NCBI GenBank assembly: GCA_905250885.1
Contig: CAJNOQ010001634.1
Coordinates: 1-29,812 of the forward strand
From: Didymodactylos carnosus
Lineage: Eukaryota; Rotifera; Eurotatoria; Philodinida; Philodinidae
Length of the DNA: 29,812 bases
Direction of reading: 5' to 3'
Shown: one piece after another, positions 20,174-29,812 of the stretch
How the letters are laid out: every line of letters begins with the position of its first letter
Position numbering within the stretch: the stretch's first letter is position 1
Notes under the pieces: model-generated
Told to the model about the DNA's origin: nothing
The model's input: only the letters and a program-made list of their open reading frames with translations
The model's database searches: none
Position numbers and translations under genes: made by a program

Positions 20174-20528
20174 GTTCATTAACACGTGTTTTTAAATGAC
20201 GACACGTTTTCCCAACGTAAGTTTCTCTGCAGAGCCAATGAGAAGGAAAGAACTTTAAAATGAATAAAATTGAATGGCCACTGAAATCGGGTTAATCCCA
20301 TTGCATCTGTGCCCAAAGGTACCGAGACAATGAACACTAGATAGCTTTGGATCAGAGAGCTGACGGTACACTCTCCACATAGCTTAACTAATTTTATTAT
20401 ATTTCCTTATTCGCTCATGTCTGAAATTGACGTTATTATGTTTCTTACGGAAGAAGCTAATTCTTGCTTTTACTCGACAGTAGCAGCTATATTGCATATT
20501 TGTCTTATTCACGGTACTTTCGTCTATA

Positions 20529-21330
20529 CTCACTCATAAGGTGCAGGCAATTCAAAGATTGAGCACTATATTTTTTCTCAATGTGTTATATATGGTTGGA
20601 TAGAGCTCTTCGAGCTGAGTCAGAATATGTATATTTCGGCCGTTCGTAATGAATCTATGGTGAGAAATTTTCAAAAACTCAAAATTTGGCTTTGGTCAAA
20701 AACCGTGAAATTTTCGATACAATTAATTTTCCAAGTTCCATTCGGCAAAAATCTTGGTCGAAGAGTTCGAAAAAAATCAGAGTTGCCCAAATATCCTGAA
20801 ACACACATCAATCAATTCAGTTTTTGATGCTGATTTTCAAAAAATTAATTTTCTCAACAACGTAACAATATTTTCAAAACCGATACGAACTGTAATTCTC
20901 CGTAGTATGATGGTATGAATGAGGTATGAAATGTGGCTTCATCTAGTAACCAAAAAACCTGGATAGGTTTACATCGGAACATAGACCAGTTTTGAATTCG
21001 TCGATTTTTCAGGTCATATCATATGCGAACACCATCAAAACCGCATTTTCTTATTAAGTTTTTCATGTTGCACAAGAAAAATAAAGTCATAAAACTACGA
21101 AATATGAATGGAGCTTGGAAAATTAATTTTATCGAAAATTTCACGGTTTTTGGACCAAAGTCAAATTTCGAGTTTTTTGAAAATTTCTCTCCATAGATTG
21201 ATTCATTACGAACCGTCGAAACATACACATACTCTGACTCATCTCGACGAGCTCTATCCAATCATATATAATACATTGAGAAAAAAAATTAGTGCTTCAT
21301 CTTTGAATTGCGTACACCTTAAATCAGTGA
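20529..21330. mobile_element. ~800-bp foldback element with ~215-225-bp arms
   Basis: Left arm 20529-~20743 and right arm ~21106-21330 are reverse complements. They share words such as GAAAATTTC, AAAACCGTGAAATTTTCGAT and the TATCCAA / TTGGATA segments. The ends CTCACTCATAAGGTG and TCACTGATTTAAGGTG are each bordered by TA (20527-20528, 21331-21332), as for Tc1/mariner-type insertion. The ~360-bp middle has no gene. Open frames on both strands in the arms are by-products of the palindrome. Confidence 0.8.
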
Positions 21331-23448
21331 TAATTTAGGTTGTCTTTTCCGAATGAGAACAAACGGAACTGAGTTGTATGAATAGTCGATTCTTCGTAAT
21401 GAGACATAATAATGGAATGCAAAGAACGAAAATGAGAAAATCCATCCTTCTGTCACTTCGTATACTTCACATTGAACCTATGCGTTCTATTCAACTTCTT
21501 AGGGCCCACCTCTATATGCACTTAATACGAAAAAGATCATCAATCATTCGAATCGTCGTGCGAAGCTGACCAAAAAACATCATATCGATTTAAATAAAGT
21601 TGTGGCTATAAAACATAATACAACGACAGTAAATTGTTTACTCCAACTCAAGAATATTAACGTCAATATTCATGCGCAATGAACATTTTTTACAGTGACT
21701 ACAATAAGAATCGAGTGGGCAAAATTTGTATCGAAATCCCAGTATATACAATCTAATAAAAACGTTTCTTTTTTACAGAACCTAAGAGGTTTCGCACTTA
21801 ATACCCCAAATTAATATTTGGTAGTTAGCTTCCGAGACCGTCTGGGTGTCAAAGAAGTTACGATCGAATGAACAATCTAATGGACAAAAGCAAACTTAAG
21901 TCTCAGTAATGGACTTCAAAATCAATCAAATTCGTGCATGTCCCGTCCCTATAAGTCAGCGGATGTACGGGGACTTTTATGAACGTACGCGGACTTTCGT
22001 GATCTTATAAACTTTAATAGATTTGTAAAAGTTTAATGATCTTTGAACTTTGATAGATTTTAAAAGCTCATCCAAGATCACGTTAGGTGATGTAAGTTCA
22101 TTGAATCCACAAAAGCCTAGAAGTGGAACGTCTGCTTTTCCTCCCGCGAAATAAGGCCACTAGTTAGTATTTTATCGTTATTAAAACCAAAATCGGTTAT
22201 TATAAAAAACCATCAATGGAACAATACTGATAACGCAGAATGAACAATCATTCAGTATAAGCTACTTGTAGCGCTTTGCTTTTTTAATGCTAACACCCAA
22301 CACACTTACCTTTATGTCCCACCAAACACTTTTCAGTGTTACAAATAAATCTTGTAACCGACATCAAAAGTATAATTTATCCGTTAATCTCATTGCAAAA
22401 TTCTGTATAGTTTTCCAAAATAGTTTTAACTTTAAGAGTATGCCTCTTCCTTTTTGATCAATAGCTAGATTTCGTTTGCACATATATGCAGTAATAGACT
22501 AAAGTGACCCCTACAAAAGGAGACATCTTCCAGACTTCTGTGACATTTTCTCACAGAAATGAATATTTTATGGAAAGTTATAAGTGAACAAAGTACCAGT
22601 CGTTGACGTTCTACACAATTCCGATCTCTGTGTTGCAACTTCCCTTCACCTGGTTCGATCGAGCTGAAATTTTATTTGAAATTATGCTGCAGAGGTCAAA
22701 TCGAACCCTTGCAGTCAAAAGTTAGACTAAATCTACACTTGAAAAACTCGCTTTTCGGAAACGTTTTTCGTATTTTCTGGTTTTGAATCGAGTCCTTCTA
22801 ATGAGCAACTATTTGCCTTTATACGTCTCATTTCTATTACATTGTATGTATAAGTGAAATGATTTATTTTATTTGTTTCTAGTATGACGATCTTATAACT
22901 TCATTTTATGATCCCGTGAGGATGTTATTAGGTGAATCCTAAATGTTAGGATCCTGTATGATTCTAGTAGGAAATTGACAGGAAGCGCGTAGGATTTTGT
23001 CTAGGGAAACGGAGACCAATTTTATTAATCAATCGTTTAACTATCAGACAAGAAACTAGTTAGATTCAGATAAAAAACTCGTAAGATTTAAAAATCATCC
23101 AATCCCGTCCGACCAAAAGCGTGTGACTCATGCGGATCGCTGATATAATGTTCACTATTTTTTTCGAGTCTTGAGCAACTGCAATTAATTCATTCCAGTA
23201 GCTAAAGATGCTATTTTTGCCAGTTAAAATAAATAATGTAATTATGATTCGATTATTTTCTCGTTGTCGATTCTAAACGTTAGTTGACTGGTGATATATT
23301 TTTTTGATGGGAGTTTATTATTTTTATATAATACATTAGTGAGTTCATTTCCAAGATCATGATGCAAATGTCACTCTATTACCTCATATACGTCTTCTAT
23401 GAAGATATGTTTATATAAAACGACATAAATAGATGTCATAATCAACAT

Positions 23449-23463
23449 TGTGTGTGTGTGTGT
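23449..23463. repeat. Short TG microsatellite
   Basis: Seven and a half TG units in non-coding DNA. Confidence 0.9.
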
Positions 23464-24062
23464 ATCAGATAAAAATACAATATTTCAACTAGAAACATGT
23501 TTATTGTCAATCCTAATCGAACTAAAATATTACCGATTGTAGATTTCGTGTAAGTATATACAACTTTGTTCAATCAAATAATTCGACTTGATTATTGATG
23601 CTGAAATAATTTTATTGACACAACGCGTCTAACTCGATATCGATTACTATTAATGATAATTTTTCTAACTTCCGCCTCTCCTCCTACTGAACGCCATAGA
23701 GATTAAAATCCTTCTTATTTCTTTCATTCTTTTCTATAAAAGGATGAGACAATAGTCTCTTCATGTGTTAATTTATGTAACAATTATATGTTAGAGACAA
23801 AAGAAAAATGATCTTTAAGATGAGATTATTTTGGACGATGACATTAAAAGTTCGTGACAATTGACTAAAGCATTTTTCTATCTTATTTTTGTTGATTTGA
23901 GGAACAATTATAGAGAAGAAGAAAAAAACAGTTTATTTTTTTTTTTCCAGAAATTTTGTCGAGAAATGTAGCCAAAAAAAACCTATAGCCTACGCTTGAA
24001 ATCATAGATATAAAGCAGACTGTCCTTCATAATAGGTCTATTGACAGTTCCTGTTCTTTAGA

Positions 24063-24226
24063 AAAGAACTAATAATCAGTTTCCGTTATTTTTCAAAAAT
24101 ACGGTTTGTGTGTTTAAATCAATGTCGAACGTTGACTGTATATTGTAACAGTGATTATTTTCGAGATAACTCATACTGATACACAGTTCTTTTAAAAAAT
24201 AACGGAAACTGATAATCACTTCTTTT
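24063..24226. mobile_element. ~165-bp MITE-like inverted repeat
   Basis: 24063-24094 and 24194-24226 are reverse complements over about 31 bp, sharing ATCAGTTTCCGTTATTTTT with the outer ends AAAAGAACTAATA / AAAAGAAGTGATT. The ~100-bp centre has no open frame. No clear target duplication. Confidence 0.7.
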
Positions 24227-26957
24227 TATAATAAAACTGATCTACCTTTTCCTTTGTACTCTAGAGTTAAATAAGTTCTATTGATTGATGTTTGTTAAAT
24301 ATTTTTTTTACATAACAATGGTCAAGTGAACATATATTATGAATATCATTTATTCTTACTTTTTCTTTTTCTCTCATCATTAAATATATTATAGGATGTG
24401 ATTATCTTTATTATTATTATGCCGTCATTTGATCAGCATATTGTATTTTAAGAAATGGATGTAAATAAACGTCTTTCAATTTTCTGCTCATATCCATAAT
24501 TGACCTTTGTTGTTACTGTTGTTGTTGTTGTTCATACTGCTAATGTAGTTGATTTTATCTCTTTTTTCTATTTTATATAATTACTAATGTGTTAGATCGT
24601 TGATTATCATTTATTATTGTTATTATTAACACTGATGGATTGTAGTACGTATGAACAAAAATAAGAGAAAAAAAGAAGAGTATGACTACTATGATAAATG
24701 GATCTACAATCAGACCATATAATACTTCGTTCATTGGACATAGTTGCTTTTTCTTGTTAAAAAACAATAAATTCTTCGTCTGTACAAAAAATATTAACCG
24801 TAATACATCTTTGATAGAACCGAAAACGTTGATGTAGATTTTTTACAGTGAAAATAAATTGACAAGGTAAGAAATTTGTAAAAACGATTTTTTTCCTTAT
24901 AATTTTTTATTAAAATGATCGTTTCATAAGTGACAAAGTAATCGTCTGTCACTGCCTTGATAGTTTCTCTCGCTATCTAAATCCTCTTTAACGAATTTAC
25001 TTGAAGGCATGCAAATTTGCGAAAAGATTTTTCTGTAATGAAAATACAACGCTATGAAAATATGACTAACAGTCCCGAAAATTAGCGTGTTTTTCATAAA
25101 TAATAAATTGAATATTTCCAAGTTCACTAACCGAGAATCTAGTCGTTGTCATATGTCTCACATACTCAGACAGATTATAAAAATGTGTGAAGAACAAAGA
25201 GGAACAAAAGAATTCGTATCTATTAGATAGTCATCGTCTTTTATTATTTACTCTTTTAAGATTAAACATGTTTTAACAATCCTAATTGATACATTGGTTA
25301 ACTCCTGAAAACATTTAATTACATTTGTTATGCTCAATTTATCTTTCATCGAAAAGATAACATGCAGACATAGTTCATTTCACAAGAGAGTTATAATAAT
25401 TATTAATATTATAACTTTGTCCGGTTTTCAGTAGTAATTGAACGAAATATTAACAGTGATTAAATGTAAGTTTAGTAGAACGTCTTAGAACCTGAAAGGC
25501 GACTTAGAAACACATTTTTATTGTAGTTTCACACCTGTTAAGAGTGATTTACGTCTCTTTTTTGTCATCAACTAATTTTTCTACTGACAGAAAAAATCCA
25601 TCATTCAGCGACAGTAACTCCTGTTGTTTCTTGTCATTATACTCATAGATCATCGTACGTTACTACTGTAAATAAAAAAAAAGAAATCATAAAACTGCAT
25701 CCTACTTATTTTTAACTAAAATTCATTTCGACTTCAAGAAACACATAATTAATTTCTGTCTTTCTTGTCTCTCTCAAACAAGCCACAAAACGGTTGAGTC
25801 TCATAAAGAAAAGCTTCAGATCACAATACAAGAAGATTTACAGTCGATGGAAAAAAATTTGTATAATGTGTTGACTTTTATATCAGGGCGATTCACTCAC
25901 TATAGTTCTATAGATAACGAGGAATAATAGTGAAGAAACTTTCTCCTCATACATTTTGATTATTTGCATATGACTAGATCTAAAACATCTCGCTAAACAT
26001 ATGTGAATCACTCAATTTTTCAAAAGTATGGCTTGAAATTCTTAGATTAAAATTTGCGGGGTAAACAGACAGTTGCTAATTAGAAATTTTTTTATTTATG
26101 TAGTTTATGGATTCAAAATCAAGGGTTTAAGGGCATGAAGAATCCAAAATTTTAGTTTTCTAAGAAAATAAACGATAATGATTAAAACTAGCTACATATG
26201 ATTCCCAAGCAATTGAATGATATTTCATAAAACTTGCTAAAAAAACCATAGTTCGCTGCGTTTGACATCTCGTACATTGATTAAATATTCAAAATAACTC
26301 TGGAATCTATTACAGGTATTCTGCAACAGTTTTTAAATTTTTACACTGAAGAATAGCGTAATATATGCGCGAAAAAAATCAGACAATGGTCCCCTTCAGT
26401 AACGTTTTTTCATCTGAGATGGCACATAGTTTTCTCTATAAATCAAGAGTTTGCTAAAATTAGCTTCAGTTTTTTTTGCTTTATTCAAATTCTCGTGTCA
26501 TGCATGTTCTGTATACAAATAGTTTCTTTTGGAAAGTATCGACTGTTATCGGAGTGCGTGGTACATTGATTACTATGCATAAGTAACAAGGCGTTTTTTG
26601 TTGTAGAAAAAACTCATTTTTTCAAACACCTAAAGACGTAAGGATACCTCATTGTCTATGATTAGACATTTTGTGCATGATATTTTGGAAAAAAATCGTT
26701 GATATCAGTGTGGAACGACTCTACATCAGTTCATTCTTTTGAAAAACCGAGAGGTGAGATATATTTAGTGAAATATTTTAGATATGGCCATGTATAAAAA
26801 ATCAAAGTTCTTATTCCTGATGATAAGTAGTGGTCTCTCAATTGATCATAAAAAAAGAATGTTTTTCTCATTCTTAGAATAGTATGTTATGTATATATTT
26901 AGAGATTAGTTTTTTTATTTTAGATCCAATGTTCAATAGTTACATTTACTTTCAACA

Positions 26958-28342
26958 ATGGTTTATAATATGACAAATATTACTAATGAACAAGCGTTGA
27001 TTAATGATGAAACGCTTGGTTCTTTAATTTTTTTTACGATTCTTTATGTATTGATGTTAATAAGTGGTTTGATTGGAAATTATATTGTTCTCTTTGTTAT
27101 ATTTAAAAACAAAGACTTGAAACATTTTACAAATTATTTTTTTGCTAATTTGAGTATTGCTGATGTATTTGTTCTTCTATTTTGTATACCAACAGCTCTT
27201 CATGATATCTGGGCGAAAGATCAATGGTATATGGGAAAATTTTTTTGTATAACAAATCAATATATTGAATCATGTGCTACTGGCATTTCATCATTAACAA
27301 TTACAGCTATTAGTTTTGAACGTTTTATTGCCATATGTGAACCATTTAAAATAAGTTATTAATTTTAATGTTATTTCTATTTATACTATTATGTATTTAT
27401 TTATTTTAGGTTCATGATATATTTAATGAAACATTGACACTTGTAACAATTTTTCTTATTTGGGCTATTGCTATTATATTTTCATTACCATTTTTAATAT
27501 TTTCTGTTTATGATCCAAATTTTGATATATCTGATAATATTAATATTACAGAAAAAGTTGTTGTATGTCAATTGGATGCTAATTCGACAACAGCACGTAC
27601 CTGTATTACATGGTTTATTATTGTTCTAATATTTATACCATTTTTTATATTAACATTTATTTATTCTCGTATTGTGCTAGAATTAGCACGACATCATCGA
27701 ACATCATTAAATAATATTGATAATGATACAAATGGTGATACACGTTCACATTCATTTCTTGCTTATAAACATTTTGAACAAAAACGGTTAAATACTGTTA
27801 TTATTTGTGTTGTAACCGTAGCATTTTTTGCTTGCCAATTTCCTGTACGTATCATTCAATTAACTGATATGTATATACGTATCCGAAATGCAACGTATCT
27901 ACCACATTTAGTTTGGATTTGGATATGGAAATTATCAAAAGTTTTATTTTTTGCTAATTTTACAGCAAATCCAATTATTTATAATATTCTGTCGACAAAA
28001 TTTCGTCGATCATGTAGACGTTTATTTCAAATAGAGCGTTCAATGAGTTTAACAAATTCATCGTCTAGAAAAGCAAGTATCACATCTTATCTTTATTCAA
28101 GTATTTATAATAGAAAGAAACAACAAAAGGGCAATATAAACAACAATGGTAACATGAACAATATCAACGTCAATAATAATAATAATAATAATAACAACAA
28201 TAACCATCATAATTTAATAAATGATTGTGATGGTTGTAGTAAAGACCTTGTGACATTAGGATTAAATGAAGATGGAAATTTTACGATGCGAAAACAACAA
28301 CAGCAGACATTAAGAGCGTTTATTGAAAAAGATGGTGAATAA
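26958..28342 (+). CDS. Rhodopsin-family G-protein-coupled receptor, neuropeptide-receptor-like, two exons
   Basis: A predicted plasma-membrane receptor with seven membrane spans: TM1 with GLIGNYIVLFVI, TM2 with NLSIADVFVLL, TM3 ending in ERFIAICEP (a DRY variant), TM4-TM5 in exon 2, TM6 with FFACQFPVRI and TM7 with ANPIIYN (NPxxY). A Cys before TM3 (KFFCITNQ) and one in the second extracellular loop (VVCQLD) are placed for the usual disulfide. Two N-glycosylation sites (NMT, NIT) lie at the N-terminus. The C-terminal tail has an Asn run. The TM6 toggle Trp of CWxP is Gln here. The overall look is that of peptide receptors (GHSR/TRHR-like group), but the ligand cannot be named. Exon 1 runs 26958-27354 and exon 2 27410-28342, around a 55-bp intron; the phases do not match (see findings). 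The start ATG sits in CAACAATGG, 34 bp after a likely acceptor at 26923, suggesting an upstream 5'-UTR exon. Confidence 0.87.
28171..28206 (+). repeat. AAT/AAC microsatellite coding poly-Asn in the GPCR tail
   Basis: About ten consecutive Asn codons, mostly AAT, in the cytoplasmic tail. Such runs vary in length between alleles and are unlikely to be structural. Confidence 0.85.
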
Positions 28343-28576
28343 GTTAAAAATTGAATATTTTGAGAAGTTCGTTAGTTACTTCGAACAAGTTGTTGTTTAA
28401 TTAGTCATAACGACATGAATTATACTGTGTGGTTAATTTTTTGCGTTTTTAATACCGATGTACTTAACTTAACAGATATATTTTTCTTAGAAATTTGTGT
28501 ATCATTTAAAAGATTAGCAATAATAATTAACTTTAGCTTTACTGACTATTCCTTCGATTTACTCTCTAGAACTAAC

Positions 28577-28632
28577 AGCTAAAGGAAATAATAGTTTATA
28601 ATAGTTTATAATAGTTTAATAGCTAAAGGAAA
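28577..28632. repeat. Three 10-bp tandem repeats between direct repeats
   Basis: ATAATAGTTT occurs three times without change (28588-28617). The block is flanked by AGCTAAAGGAAA at 28577-28588 and 28621-28632. Non-coding DNA downstream of the GPCR gene. Confidence 0.85.
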
Positions 28633-29550
28633 AGTTATTCTCACATTACATACGTTTATTTTTCAATAGAACTATCAATACCCTTTGGTAGCAGAAAACT
28701 CCTGTGAAATAGGAGTAAGACCGGAAAATGCTTTTAGCATATTAGGGAGAGCAAAAATAATTTTTATTTTATATCGAATTTTGACAAAAACTTTAGCAAA
28801 CGTTCATGATATCAAATGATGCTTCTAAAATCATTCTTAGTTCTCTCTCTCGCTATAACCCGTTCTCGAAATTCGAAAAAACAAGGGGTAGATATCTCTC
28901 CCTGATATTAGAAAAGCTGTTGTTTCTAGATTACAAGTTAGAAATATCGGATTGACTGTCAATTAAAGTAAGTACTTACTCTCTTCGAATGTAAGAATGG
29001 ATTTTTACCTTTTTATTGCGTTTAAAAATTGAAAACTGAAAATTTCCAAAAAGCTTACAAAAACCTGACAGTTTTAAAAATCGACTCAAAACATTTAACG
29101 CAGTTTTCTTTTCATTTTGAAATAAAAAGTTATCGTATTTTGATTCGGCATAAGAAAAAGAATTTGAAATACTTTGTAATGGTAATGAAAAACAGATATA
29201 CGCATAAACCAATTCAAATATGCCTTTATCATAACGGGTGACTTTTGGAAGATTTCGCTGTAGAACATCCTCTTAAGAAAGCAAGAAAAGAGTGAATACT
29301 CATTCTCAATGTCTATTTTGAAGGTTCTCACACTATATAATGACAAAAGATACCCCCTAGCAGCCTGTAGTAGCTTCCTCCTCTCACTGGCAGAGATACT
29401 TAGAATGATGAGTAAGCACGATAATCTGTCAACGTTTTCAAGTTTCACAAAGTTTTATGAATCATATAGACTCAAACTTCTTTTCTTCGAGAGGAAATTA
29501 TAAAGTCAGAGCACCTCTGTTTCATACATTCTTCTATGATATTTTAGATA
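28633..29550. other. Intergenic stretch downstream of the GPCR gene
   Basis: No supported gene. Overlapping open frames of 64-117 codons on both strands between 28976 and 29503 show no recognisable motif, and none stands out from the others. A small hairpin (ACTCCTGTGAAATAGGAGT, near 28698) is present. Confidence 0.5.
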
Positions 29551-29812
29551 AAGTGGCGGACAAAAGTTTAGAGCCCCCTTTGTTTTTGACTTTTCTTGTG
29601 AACTAAAGTAGCTAGAATGAATCCGAGAACAGATTATGTAGAGAACACGTTGGAGTACCTAAGCATATAAGAAGAAAAACTTTCGTTTAACTTTAGCAGC
29701 TTTAAAAAAGATGAAATTTTAAAAATTTAAAAGCCTTAAATTTTCAACTTTTTTAAAGTCAGTTCAAAGTCATTTTCGATCATTTAGCAAAAAAATAGAG
29801 CAGACTTTGCTC
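29551..29812. mobile_element. Probable end of a Tc1/mariner-like element, cut by the window edge
   Basis: A TA (29549-29550) is followed by AAGTGGCGGACAAAAGTTTA, which resembles the terminal inverted repeats of many Tc1/mariner elements (GxGGACAAAAGTTT type). Inside is a 23-bp imperfect hairpin, 29700-29722 with 29736-29758. No transposase frame is visible before the window ends, so this may be a MITE or the non-coding end of a full element. Confidence 0.45.

Larger units (their letters stand above)
18143..20345. repeat. ~2.2-kb unit bounded by ~73-bp inverted repeats
   Basis: 18143-18216 and 20273-20345 are imperfect reverse complements. The outer ends are GTTATCTAACGTTCATTGTC and GCTATCTAGTGTTCATTGTC, and the shared inner words include ACCCGATTTCAGTG. 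The FYVE-like exon, its inverted partial copy and a second inverted repeat lie between them. This could be one non-autonomous element that captured a gene piece, or two separate copies of a small element that happen to face each other. Confidence 0.6.
21333..26923. other. Long gene-poor stretch
   Basis: About 5.6 kb with no supported gene. Open frames of 60-70 codons (21378, 24573, 24924) lack motifs and are what AT-rich DNA gives by chance. It holds a small inverted-repeat element (24063-24226), a TG microsatellite (23449-23463), a GTT run (24519-24532) and scattered short hairpins such as AATCCTAAATGTTAGGATCC near 22935. Regulatory DNA for the downstream GPCR gene may lie here but cannot be recognised. 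Confidence 0.5.

Noticed and set aside
28976-29448. Overlapping 70-117-codon frames on both strands
   Set aside because: Frames on both strands are equally open, and none shows family features.

Overview
The window looks like AT-rich nuclear DNA from a bdelloid rotifer (Rotaria or Adineta type). This is inferred from four things: a fused arginine ADP-ribosyltransferase plus long tandem kinesin-light-chain-type TPR array (an architecture I associate with bdelloids), very short introns of about 40-60 bp with GT/AG ends, strong A/T preference at third codon positions, and many small palindromic (foldback or MITE-like) insertions between and inside genes. No database search was possible, so the species is not fixed.

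Layout from left to right. 202-3531 (+) encodes an ART-TPR protein with fourteen 42-residue repeats. 5499-12802 (-) is best read as one 11-exon gene for a TATDN2-like TatD-family metal-dependent nuclease. It has a long disordered Gln/Ser/Asn-rich N-terminus and a complete C-terminal TatD domain. Three of its introns hold palindromic insertions, and one of these carries a hammerhead-ribozyme-like core. 12803-15647 has no gene but has one inverted repeat. 15648-16547 (+) is an intronless secreted or GPI-anchored alpha-carbonic anhydrase. 16994-17434 (-) is a small RING-finger plus coiled-coil protein. 18143-20345 is a mosaic of inverted repeats around a FYVE-like zinc-finger exon (19146-19546). 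The 5' end of that exon is copied in inverted orientation just upstream, giving an 89-bp hairpin. 20529-21330 is an ~800-bp foldback element. 21331-26923 has no recognisable gene. 26958-28342 (+) is a two-exon rhodopsin-family GPCR resembling neuropeptide receptors. From 29551 to the window end there is what looks like one end of a Tc1/mariner-type element.

The genes do not form a pathway. They are separate eukaryotic genes with mixed orientation. The unusual features are structural: the palindromic insertions, the exon-derived hairpin, the hammerhead-like motif, and two introns (one in the TatD gene, one in the GPCR gene) whose flanking reading phases do not match. Those two may be sequence errors, unusual splicing or early decay.
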